From Anaerolineaceae bacterium (GTDB lineage Bacteria > Chloroflexota > Anaerolineae > Anaerolineales > Anaerolineaceae), in the NCBI GenBank assembly GCA_016841525.1, contig JAENYZ010000001.1, forward strand, positions 62,001-126,000: a stretch of DNA of 64,000 nt, read 5' to 3'. A program made the position numbers and the translations under genes. The notes below the pieces were generated by a model. The model searched no databases. It was given only the letters and a program-made list of their open reading frames with translations, and was not told the origin of the DNA. Below are positions 42,750 to 50,215 of the stretch, piece by piece. The first letter of the stretch is position 1; the number at the start of each line of letters is the position of its first letter.

Positions 42750-44118
42750 CCATTATCTCATAATCAAAGAATGTATTATAGAAAAATTCTGCTTCAGTTG
42801 AGCAATCCAGGTCTATTCGTTCCGGATAAAGCTGCTGCGCCATCCAAATTATTCCCAAAACTGCATCGGGAGCAGGGGTGTCCCATGGTGCAACCAATTT
42901 TGGCATTCTGTAAACTTTGCCATCCTTAACAGCATCCAAAATTTGCCACTCCTGGCTCTCAGTGATTGCCTCCACACTTGCGCCACCGTAAGGAGGGACA
43001 ATAATTACATCGGGGTTCCAAATAACAACCTGCTCGAGGTTGATGTTATTCCAATAGCCTTCTAGTTCTGAACTCGCAGAAATTCCGCCGGCACTCTCAA
43101 TGATATAAGATTGGAACATATCCCCACTTGCAACACGCAGAGGTTCTGTGCCTGTAAAAAGCACTTTCACCCGATCTTCAATCGGGATTTCCGCCATTTT
43201 CTCTTCAATGGTTCCAACTATACTTTCATAATAGCGGACCCACGCTTCTGCCTGGGCAGTCGAATGGGGACCAAATATTTGCCCTGTTAATAAAACAGCT
43301 TCTTTCAATGCTTTAGGTGTTTCTGCATCAAACAAAAATACTGGAATATCTAACGCAGCAACTGTGTCAAGCCACCCTGAGCGAGCATTTCCAATAATCA
43401 AGTCCGGTTCGAGCATAGCGGCTTCTTCAATATTAAACTCACTTTGTGAAAAGGACTCATCACCTTGAATGCCCGGAAAACGAGAGTCCATCTTCTCCAT
43501 CACTGATGATCCCAGTGGATCCCTTGCACCAAGATAACTTGCTGAAACCAAACGATCCTCAGCATCCACACTATAAATCATTGCGGTTACCGGTCCATAG
43601 GCTGAGAGCACATCGCGTATCGGTAAATTTAGGCTCACGGTATTTCCAGCCTGGTCCGTTAGTTCGATACTTTCAGGTAATAAACCAGCTTTTATCAGGG
43701 TTTGCTGTCCATCAGTAGACACAGCGAATTGAATAAAAGCTTCGAGTTCTTCACTAACATTTTTCGGATACATGGCACCGTCTGTCAAAAAGACCGCGGG
43801 TAGCTCATCATAAAAATTCTCATATTCTCCTGGCGGCTCGACCAATAGATCAGGATCACTCTGAACAAAAATAGGCGATTTGCCGTTAAAAAATGCCTCA
43901 TAAAGCACGGTTACAGGCTCCATCAATTCCGGATCAGCCTTGATTAAAAAGCGGGATTGGTCGCCAATCGGCTCTTTGGTTTCAAGTTCAGAGGGTGCCT
44001 CATAATCGGATACAGTGATTTCCATGTTTGGTGTTTCTAAATCGCCAGTTGCACATGCCGTAATAACAAGGCTTGAAATGATCACCAACAAAATGATTGA
44101 GTACTTAAATTTATTCAT
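42715..44118 (-). CDS. Chimeric ABC binding lipoprotein (FecB/BtuF-type with extra N-terminal part)
   Basis: A 467-residue lipoprotein (lipobox VITAC, Cys22). Residues about 170-445 form a TroA/BtuF-type metal-chelate binding domain (EEAAMLEPDLIIGNARSG, VVIWNPDVIIVPP, DGKVYRMP). Residues about 50-160 are extra: the part ELEAFIQFAVSTDGQQTLIKAG closely resembles the C-terminal end of type II binding proteins such as PstS, ModA or TupA. That suggests a piece of a second binding protein was fused on. Ordinary members are about 300-380 residues. GGAGG lies upstream of the ATG. First structural gene after the PadR regulator. Confidence 0.85.
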   Translation of the reverse strand: MNKFKYSIILLVIISSLVITACATGDLETPNMEITVSDYEAPSELETKEPIGDQSRFLIKADPELMEPVTVLYEAFFNGKSPIFVQSDPDLLVEPPGEYENFYDELPAVFLTDGAMYPKNVSEELEAFIQFAVSTDGQQTLIKAGLLPESIELTDQAGNTVSLNLPIRDVLSAYGPVTAMIYSVDAEDRLVSASYLGARDPLGSSVMEKMDSRFPGIQGDESFSQSEFNIEEAAMLEPDLIIGNARSGWLDTVAALDIPVFLFDAETPKALKEAVLLTGQIFGPHSTAQAEAWVRYYESIVGTIEEKMAEIPIEDRVKVLFTGTEPLRVASGDMFQSYIIESAGGISASSELEGYWNNINLEQVVIWNPDVIIVPPYGGASVEAITESQEWQILDAVKDGKVYRMPKLVAPWDTPAPDAVLGIIWMAQQLYPERIDLDCSTEAEFFYNTFFDYEIMDEELAKICSIN

Positions 44119-44163
44119 TATTCCTCCCGCTTTTTGAATAGGATATTTACGACCATAATGTGA

Positions 44164-44706
44164 TTACTCCACATCTTTGATGGAAGAAAGCGGAATGCTA
44201 ATTTGATCTAACCAGGTAATGGCAGCATTCAGCTGACCAATAATAAAATCAACTGTTAAATTCTCAAAAGTATTACCTGTTTTTTTCCGCTCATCTAAAA
44301 ATACATTTAGCTGATCTATACATGCTTTTTTTTGATTTCTAATGATTTTCTCTCTTTCCACCTCCAGTAAATCAGCGATATATAGACGGCTTAAGAATAA
44401 AACTCGGATGCGGTGTATACTCGCTGAAGGATCAGTATCGTATAACCAATTGTTCAGCCTAGATAATCCTTTACTGGTAACCGAATAAACGACCTTGACC
44501 GGCGCATCATCGGAATACACTTGTTCGCCAGTTATCTCACCGGCTTCTTCCAATCGCTTTAACACAGAGTAAAGCTGACTTGTGCTTAATGTCCACATTC
44601 GACCAAGCTGACTTGGTGATCTAAAACTATCCAGCAAATCATAGCCATGGGCAGGTTTAGATCGTAACAACCCAAGAATAACTTCATCAGGCACTGGTCG
44701 TTTCAT
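44164..44706 (-). CDS. PadR-family transcriptional regulator
   Basis: A 180-residue PadR protein: winged helix at about 5-80 (ILGLLRSKPAHGYDLLDSF, STSQLYSVLKRLEEAGEI, YSVTSKGLSRL) and a Vir_act_alpha_C helical dimer domain at about 90-175. It precedes the FecBCD-type importer genes by 45 bases on the same strand and probably controls them. The ATG lies 6 bases from a TAGAAT box, so its mRNA should be leaderless, and the promoter is overlapped by an inverted repeat, consistent with autoregulation. Confidence 0.9.
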   Translation of the reverse strand: MKRPVPDEVILGLLRSKPAHGYDLLDSFRSPSQLGRMWTLSTSQLYSVLKRLEEAGEITGEQVYSDDAPVKVVYSVTSKGLSRLNNWLYDTDPSASIHRIRVLFLSRLYIADLLEVEREKIIRNQKKACIDQLNVFLDERKKTGNTFENLTVDFIIGQLNAAITWLDQISIPLSSIKDVE

Positions 44707-44710
44707 AATG

Positions 44711-44742
44711 CTATTCTATCATGGAATAGTCACATTAGGCAA
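44711..44742 (-). promoter_or_regulatory. PadR gene promoter with overlapping inverted repeat
   Basis: On the minus strand, TTGCCT (44742-44737), an 18-bp spacer and TAGAAT (44718-44713) end 6 bases before the ATG. CTATTC (44711-44716) and GAATAG (44724-44729) are inverted around 7 bp over the -10 box, a likely PadR operator. Confidence 0.55.
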
Positions 44743-44908
44743 CTTGGCTTCTAAATAAAAACCCAATTAACCAAGAAGGAGGCATTACGACAAAATTCGC
44801 ACATTTGACCCCCAAGCATTCAATTATGAAATTTTGATATGCGAAAATTTCGAAAAATACTTAAATCTTCAAACATTCAATTAACATTAGAAATCAAATT
44901 CCCCCACC
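44743..44908. other. Intergenic part without a gene
   Basis: This is the left part of the 545-base gap between the PadR gene and the DUF4380 gene. It is AT-rich; I see no open frame, tRNA or repeat. The right part of the gap holds the small-RNA candidate and about 220 AT-rich bases before the DUF4380 start. Confidence 0.5.
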
Positions 44909-44937
44909 TTGACTCACACATGGATATCATGTAAAAT
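44909..44937 (+). promoter_or_regulatory. Promoter of the small-RNA candidate
   Basis: TTGACT (44909-44914), a 17-bp spacer and TAAAAT (44932-44937). The predicted start, about 44944, falls at the base of the first hairpin of the RNA. Confidence 0.6.
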
Positions 44938-44942
44938 TTATC

Positions 44943-45030
44943 TAGTGAAATTATTTTCACTAAACCACCTACAACCACTAGTAAATTGTAGGAAGATCCA
45001 GGGAAAGCCCGTTGCAGCGGGCTTTTCGCT
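44943..45030 (+). ncRNA. Candidate small RNA of about 85 nt with three hairpins
   Basis: Directly after a good promoter come a perfect 8-bp hairpin (44943-44950 with 44955-44962), a perfect 7-bp hairpin (44968-44974 with 44986-44992) whose 11-nt loop contains the palindrome ACTAGT, and an 8-bp GC-rich terminator-like hairpin (45004-45011 with 45018-45025) followed by TCGCTTT. No open frame is present. It could be a free small RNA, or an attenuator or riboswitch leader for the DUF4380 gene 220 bases downstream. I could not match it to a known family. Confidence 0.45.
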
Positions 45031-45251
45031 TTAAGATTAAGTTGCTATACGAACCAAACCATAAAAATTACAAAAACACAAAAATTTCCCTCTGATATAG
45101 GATAGCTTTACAATTCTAGTCCTTTCAAATTCTCTCAAAATATAATGAAAATTTATCCCAAAATGGAAATAGAGAAAACTGAAACTATCAACCGATTGAA
45201 TTATAATATTTAGTTAATTCTGTCATGATGCATAAATTGAAAGGAATCCAC

Positions 45252-46145
45252 ATGGAAAAGATTGCGTATGGTGGTTGGGAAAATTGTTATCAATTAGCCA
45301 ACAATCAAATAGAACTGGTTGTTACAGCTGATGTTGGTCCCCGCATCATTCGATTTGGATTTATTGGTGGTGAAAATATGTTCCACGAATATCCACACCA
45401 AGTTGGGGTCACCTCATCTGATGAGTGGCTCAACTTTGGCGGGCACAGACTCTGGCATGCACCTGAATCTGTAGAGAGAACTTATTATCCTGATCTTGAG
45501 TCTGTTCATGTCCAGGAAATTGAAAATGGTCTCATTCTTACACAAAAGCCAGAACCCACCACGGGAATCCAAAAACAAATCCAGATTGTTCTTTCTTCAA
45601 ACAAACCTGAAGTCCGGCTGACACATCACCTGATAAATCATAATCTATGGGCTATAGAAACAGCGCCCTGGTCAATTTCTGTGATGTCTCCAGGTGGTAC
45701 CGCCATCCTTCCCTTACCACCGCGCGGCCCACACCCTGATTTCTTATTACCGACAAGCACCATTTCCATTTGGCCTTATACAAACTTTAAGGACTCACGC
45801 CTCCGATTAGGTAAGCATTTTATCATGGTAAAGCAAGATTCTCGTAGTACTTCACCTCAAAAAATTGGTATCTTCACTTCAGAAGGATGGGCTGCCTACG
45901 CAAATTATGACACTTATTTTGTCAAACAGGTACCAATACAATTTGATGGTATTTATCCTGATATGGGCACGAATTTTGAGGTTTTCACAGATAATGAAAT
46001 GCTGGAATTGGAAGCTTTAGGTCCTTTCGAATCCATCCCACCAAAAGGAAAAATCGACCACATGGAACACTGGACCTTAGTCCCCAATGTATCAGAACCA
46101 AAATCTGAAGCGGATGTCTTTGAAGCCACCTCACACCTTTTATAA
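45252..46145 (+). CDS. DUF4380-family protein
   Basis: A 297-residue soluble protein resembling DUF4380, whose fold is like galactose mutarotase. NQIELVVTADVGPRIIRFGF near the start and NFGGHRLWHAPE (about residues 65-76) are the family landmarks; His and Glu there could serve as catalytic residues on a sugar. The activity is not established. The start at 45252 is supported by AAGGA six bases upstream; in-frame ATGs at 45225 and 45228 lie before that site. It is transcribed after the small-RNA candidate and ends at a convergent terminator. Confidence 0.8.
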   Translation: MEKIAYGGWENCYQLANNQIELVVTADVGPRIIRFGFIGGENMFHEYPHQVGVTSSDEWLNFGGHRLWHAPESVERTYYPDLESVHVQEIENGLILTQKPEPTTGIQKQIQIVLSSNKPEVRLTHHLINHNLWAIETAPWSISVMSPGGTAILPLPPRGPHPDFLLPTSTISIWPYTNFKDSRLRLGKHFIMVKQDSRSTSPQKIGIFTSEGWAAYANYDTYFVKQVPIQFDGIYPDMGTNFEVFTDNEMLELEALGPFESIPPKGKIDHMEHWTLVPNVSEPKSEADVFEATSHLL

Positions 46146-46161
46146 ACAATTCTATTTTAAA

Positions 46162-46200
46162 ACAAGCATCGTGCTGGCAAATACTCAGCACGATGCTTGT
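46162..46200. terminator. Bidirectional terminator hairpin
   Basis: A perfect 15-bp stem (46162-46176 with 46186-46200) and 9-nt loop lie between the convergent ends of the DUF4380 gene and the ftsZ-linked small membrane protein gene. T tracts are short on both sides. Confidence 0.7.
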
Positions 46201-46222
46201 TCAATAAACAACAATTCAATTT

Positions 46223-46447
46223 TTAAAAATATTGGATAAGAGCTATCAGTCTCCCAAATATCATTCCAACGGTAAAACCAACAGCTGCCCAAATCAGTAT
46301 CAACAGAAGAAATGTTCCAATTCGAGAGCCGCTGCTTTCCCTGGATTTATTTATGAGTTTCATAACTGGTCCTTCCTCTTGTGCAATCATTATCACGATA
46401 TCCCAAAAGTGAATTTCACACTGCTGGGTAAATTTATCAAAGATCAT
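46223..46447 (-). CDS. Small membrane protein downstream of ftsZ
   Basis: A 74-residue protein of unknown function. The first 42 residues are soluble (MIFDKFTQQCEIHFWDIVIM); the last 32 contain one hydrophobic segment (TFLLLILIWAAVGFTVGMIFG) and a short tail. An inner ATG at 46363 also has a ribosome-like site (GGAAGGA), but the AAGGAG six bases before 46447 is stronger, so I annotate the long form. It starts 10 bases after the preceding small gene and is part of the ftsZ transcript. Confidence 0.65.
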   Translation of the reverse strand: MIFDKFTQQCEIHFWDIVIMIAQEEGPVMKLINKSRESSGSRIGTFLLLILIWAAVGFTVGMIFGRLIALIQYF

Positions 46448-46457
46448 TAGCGTCTCC

Positions 46458-46676
46458 TTACCGACTCATCGATGTTTTTACAATATTGCCATCTTCCGTT
46501 GCAACGACCCGTACTGTTTGCTGAATGGTCATCCCGTCAGGACTTTCTCCAGAACCAGAAAATATCAGCAAGTAATGGTTTTCACCTTGCTTGCTTACTC
46601 GGGGTCGTTTATCCTTAAGCGGTGGAAAACGCCGATAAATATTATTGCAAACTTTTTCTAAAGCTTTCTTTTCCAT
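46458..46676 (-). CDS. Small conserved-looking protein next to ftsZ
   Basis: A 72-residue soluble protein I do not recognise. It has a basic helical start (EKVCNNIYRRFPPLKDKRPR) and a beta-rich end (HYLLIFSGSGESPDGMTIQQ, VRVVATEDGNIVKTS) that looks like a small sandwich. AGGGG lies five bases before its ATG, 1 base after the ftsZ stop codon. Tight spacing says it is made together with FtsZ, so a division-related or regulatory role is possible but unproven. Confidence 0.65.
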   Translation of the reverse strand: MEKKALEKVCNNIYRRFPPLKDKRPRVSKQGENHYLLIFSGSGESPDGMTIQQTVRVVATEDGNIVKTSMSR

Positions 46677-46677
46677 A

Positions 46678-47883
46678 TTAACCCCTGATCCGTTTTCTCA
46701 AAAATGCAGGAACATCCAGATCCGCAGATGTCAATGTATGTCGCTCCGTGGAAAAAGAATAAGACTTCGTGATGTACTGGTCTTTTTCAATACGATTATT
46801 CGTATTTGGCCTTTGAGGTCTATTCTTTTCTTTGTCTTTCTCATTCTCCGGGTTTAATTCCGCCAGGAATTTCTCTGCCCCTGGAATGGCCTGTTCAATC
46901 GGAACTGCACCCAGGCCAGTCACGATCAATATCACCTGCGCACGATCTGATAAATTAGGGTCATTTATAACGCCAGGAATAATCTCTGTGTTCTCACCGG
47001 ATTGATCGTGCAAATAGGTTAATGTGTCTGCAACCTCCGAGAAAGTCAAATCATCCCCACCGCTGAAATTCGCAATGATTCCAGCTGCTGAATCAATATT
47101 CACATCGTCCAGTAATGGATGATGCAGTGCTTGATCAAGTGCTTTCCTGGCTTTGTTTTCCCCTTCTCCTGTACCGATGGACATCAATGCACCCCCACCC
47201 AGTGCCATCACATGACGTATATGCGCAAAATCGACATTGATCAAACCGGTTTCTGTTAACAATTCCGAAATACCGCTGACACCCTGTCTGAGAACATCAT
47301 CAGCCAATTTAAAAGCCATTTCCAACGGAAGATCATGGGGCGCAACTTCCAGTAATTTATCATTCGGAACAGTGATCATCGTATCTGTGTATTGACGTAA
47401 TTTTTGCAACCCAATCGCTGCATTCTTCTGGCGTCGTCCCATTTCAAAAGAGAATGGCGTTGTGACAACAGCTATCGTAACCGCACCAATTGTTTTAGAT
47501 ACCCTTGCAGCAACTGGAATAGCGCCTGTACCGGTGCCGCCGCCCATACCTGCCGTCAAAAAGACCATATCCGCCCCTTCAAGGGCTTCGGCCAAAGATT
47601 GAAAACTTTCTTCAGCAGCTTTTTCACCAACTGTGGGGATCCCTCCTGCACCAAGTCCACGCGTACTTCTCGGCCCTAGCTGGATTTTAACATCAGCAAG
47701 GGAATTCAACAGCGCTTGTTGATCTGTATTGCATGCAATGAATTCAACACCCTTCATGCCAAAATCGATCATACGATTAACCGCATTACAGCCGCCACCG
47801 CCAAGTCCTACGACCTTAATAACGGGTAAATTGGCATTGATTGGTGTTCGTTTGCTGGATTCTGAATTTTGTAAGTAATCCAT
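46678..47883 (-). CDS. ftsZ: Cell division protein FtsZ
   Basis: A 401-residue tubulin homologue that polymerises with GTP into the division ring. GLGGGGCNAVNRM (27-38), the tubulin signature GGGTGTG (114-120) and the C-terminal peptide DVPAFLRKRI are present. In the T7 loop, which completes the neighbouring subunit's active site, the sequence is NVDFAHIRHVM: the first Asp (E. coli Asp209) is kept but the second (Asp212) is His221. That position is usually essential for GTP hydrolysis. AGAGG precedes the ATG. It is preceded by the TIM-barrel-like gene (20-base gap) and followed by two small genes, without ftsA. Confidence 0.97.
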   Translation of the reverse strand: MDYLQNSESSKRTPINANLPVIKVVGLGGGGCNAVNRMIDFGMKGVEFIACNTDQQALLNSLADVKIQLGPRSTRGLGAGGIPTVGEKAAEESFQSLAEALEGADMVFLTAGMGGGTGTGAIPVAARVSKTIGAVTIAVVTTPFSFEMGRRQKNAAIGLQKLRQYTDTMITVPNDKLLEVAPHDLPLEMAFKLADDVLRQGVSGISELLTETGLINVDFAHIRHVMALGGGALMSIGTGEGENKARKALDQALHHPLLDDVNIDSAAGIIANFSGGDDLTFSEVADTLTYLHDQSGENTEIIPGVINDPNLSDRAQVILIVTGLGAVPIEQAIPGAEKFLAELNPENEKDKEKNRPQRPNTNNRIEKDQYITKSYSFSTERHTLTSADLDVPAFLRKRIRG

Positions 47884-47903
47884 AATAACCTCTATCCTCT
47901 ATC

Positions 47904-49166
47904 TCATAATCCTTGTAACATAGTTGCAATTTCTATTCCGGAATCAGGTAAAATCTCGACTTTGCACCCTGCTCTTCTCAATTTGTTAATGACTTCCTCG
48001 GGAAACAAAATCAAATCAGGGTAAATGCTAACTTTTTCAGCAAATGAAGCTTCAACCAACGAAAAGCCAACGGTTGGTCTAAACTTTTTTATTATCGGCC
48101 TTACTTTATTGAGAACAGCATCTGAAATGCTGTTTGCGTGGGTTGGAAGCAGCAGATAGTGTGAAATAATTTTTTGATTATCAAGATCAAAATCCTGAAC
48201 ATTTTTTGCAGCCTCAGGTTCGCCAAAGAGTTTAATTAAACTTTGAACAGACAATTCACCTTGCATAGACGTTTTTAATTTATCCAGAGAAAAATAGCAA
48301 CCTTGTAACAACCTGTTAAACTTGATTCCATCAACAGAATTTCCCATATCCTGGTCTGTAGACAATGCCTGCATAATTTCTTTAATCGTTGCTTTGGTTC
48401 TTTCGAATGGTTCCTGTTTTGTACCAGTACCAGAGGAACCAGCTTCCAGTATGATTGCAGGAATTGGGCGCATTAACTCACGCTCAGCAATGGATTGATA
48501 CCATTCAAAATTATTAAATCCCTTTTGATCTTCCTGGCCTTCGGGTGTGTTGTAGGGTTTCGATCCTGACCAGCGTTCAGGGCCACCTTTTCCCCATGAT
48601 AAGGGTTTTCCAAAAGTATGCCCAAAACTGGAAATGATTAACTGGTTCAGAACACTATCCACCTGTCGACTTTTCAATCCAGAAAAAACCCGGGCTATGA
48701 ATGAAGTGTCCCAGTAATCACCACCTGGTTGCAATGGGGGTAGGATAGGTTTGATACCGATTTGGACAGCATAGTGTGCTAAAGGGATAAAGCGGTCAAG
48801 AAATTGATCAACCAAATTTTCAAATTGCCAGCCGCTGGACGGCCATGCGCTTTTACCATTCGGTTGACTTCCCAATATCACCTTATTGACACCTCTTTTT
48901 GAATAGACATCAAGCAAAATGGAAGCCTTGTTAAAATCTTTTGCCTTTGGAAGTTCTGAAACAAAATGGACGATTGGGCTCAAACCATATTCATTAGCAA
49001 TCAGGAAGGGGTCTTCTGGAATGGCTCGTGTAAAATCACTTTGAAAAATAATTGAAGAAGCACCTAAATTTCTAATGGCATGCAGCCATTCTGTCAAATG
49101 GGTGTTTAAATAGGATTTTGGTGTTGAAAAATATGTAAATCCTAAATTTTGCAACTTCTCTCTCAT
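47904..49166 (-). CDS. Uncharacterised TIM-barrel-like protein upstream of ftsZ
   Basis: A 420-residue soluble protein I cannot name. Alternating strands and helices (IRNLGASSIIFQSDFTRAI, GVNKVILGSQPNGKSA, IGIKPILPPLQPGGDYWD) suggest an incomplete or modified TIM barrel of the glycoside-hydrolase kind. ILEAGSSGTGTKQEPFERT contains a candidate acidic residue, but no catalytic pair is certain. AAGG lies six bases before the ATG. It is divergent from the NmrA-like gene and co-oriented with ftsZ at 20 bases distance, so it is likely to be the first gene of the ftsZ transcript. Confidence 0.6.
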   Translation of the reverse strand: MREKLQNLGFTYFSTPKSYLNTHLTEWLHAIRNLGASSIIFQSDFTRAIPEDPFLIANEYGLSPIVHFVSELPKAKDFNKASILLDVYSKRGVNKVILGSQPNGKSAWPSSGWQFENLVDQFLDRFIPLAHYAVQIGIKPILPPLQPGGDYWDTSFIARVFSGLKSRQVDSVLNQLIISSFGHTFGKPLSWGKGGPERWSGSKPYNTPEGQEDQKGFNNFEWYQSIAERELMRPIPAIILEAGSSGTGTKQEPFERTKATIKEIMQALSTDQDMGNSVDGIKFNRLLQGCYFSLDKLKTSMQGELSVQSLIKLFGEPEAAKNVQDFDLDNQKIISHYLLLPTHANSISDAVLNKVRPIIKKFRPTVGFSLVEASFAEKVSIYPDLILFPEEVINKLRRAGCKVEILPDSGIEIATMLQGL

Positions 49167-49243
49167 GTGAAACCTTTTTTAGCGGCAATAATTGTACAAT
49201 GATCTGTGCAAGGGTCATGCCAACTTTTATTTCTTAATTCTGC

Positions 49244-49249
49244 TATAAT
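49244..49249 (+). promoter_or_regulatory. -10 box of a probably leaderless transcript
   Basis: TATAAT ends 9 bases before the ATG at 49259. No Shine-Dalgarno sequence lies in between and the -35 region is weak. The arrangement matches the leaderless candidates at 1829 and 44706. Confidence 0.45.
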
Positions 49250-49258
49250 TCCTCTGCG

Positions 49259-50215
49259 ATGATATTAATTACCGGTGGCACTGGCTTTATTGGGAACGTA
49301 TTAATCAGGCACCTTGTTGATCTTGGACACCCTGTTAAATTACTCATCCGCCCATCGAAAAAAACACCAAATCTTCCAAAGGGATTACCTTTAGAGGCCG
49401 CTGTTACGAGTTTAAACGATGTAAGAGGTCTGCAAGCAGCGCTTAAAGATGTCAATATCATCTATCACCTGGCAACCGCTGAATCCCTCGGTCGAAAAGC
49501 GGATCTTTCAGGGGTGGACATTAAAGGGACACAATCCCTGGTTGAAGCTGCATCGAAAGCAAATGTTAAGCAAATCTTCTATCTGAGTCATCTTGGTGCA
49601 GATCAGGCATCAGCCTACCCACTGCTAAAGGCTAAGGGCATTGCCGAGCAAGCCATCAAATCATCCAAGGTTCCGTATACGATCTTCCAGTCTTCCCTTG
49701 CATACGGTGAGAACGATCATTTCAGCAACAACCTTGCCTTTCTTTTAAGATTGTCACCCTACTTTGTTATGCTTTCAAACGAAGGGAAAACACTCTTTCA
49801 ACCAATTTGGGTTGAAGATCTTGCAAGGGTGTTGACATGGTCCCTAGAGATGCCAGAAACCATCAATAAAACAATTAAATTGGGTGGTCCTGAATACTTG
49901 AGCTTTAAGGAAATTTGTGAAATAATTATTCGGGTTTTAGAAATTCGACGGCAATTCGTCAATGTCTCACCTGTTTATTTGAATGTTTTAACGGAGCTAT
50001 TAGAAATTTTTATGCCAAATTTTCCAACATCGGTGTTTTGGCTGGATCAGCTTGCTGTTGATCATACTGCGGATTTAGATGTCCTTCCAAGGCAGTACAA
50101 CCTCTTGCCGGCTCGAATGAGCCAACAAGTTAAATACATAAGAAACGCCAACTTCCGCAAAAATTTATCACGGATAATCCTAAAAAGAAAGCGAATAACC
50201 ACACAATGGAATTAA
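49259..50215 (+). CDS. NAD(P)-binding NmrA/atypical SDR protein
   Basis: A 318-residue Rossmann protein of the extended/atypical SDR group, similar to complex I NDUFA9-type and NmrA-type proteins. TGGTGFIGN (5-13) binds NAD(P); IYHLAT and FYLSHLGAD follow, and YPLLKAKG places Tyr and Lys as YxxxK, so catalysis is possible. The C-terminal helices resemble the NDUFA9 group. Its end overlaps the GH57 gene by 10 bases, suggesting coupling. Substrate unknown. Confidence 0.8.
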   Translation: MILITGGTGFIGNVLIRHLVDLGHPVKLLIRPSKKTPNLPKGLPLEAAVTSLNDVRGLQAALKDVNIIYHLATAESLGRKADLSGVDIKGTQSLVEAASKANVKQIFYLSHLGADQASAYPLLKAKGIAEQAIKSSKVPYTIFQSSLAYGENDHFSNNLAFLLRLSPYFVMLSNEGKTLFQPIWVEDLARVLTWSLEMPETINKTIKLGGPEYLSFKEICEIIIRVLEIRRQFVNVSPVYLNVLTELLEIFMPNFPTSVFWLDQLAVDHTADLDVLPRQYNLLPARMSQQVKYIRNANFRKNLSRIILKRKRITTQWN

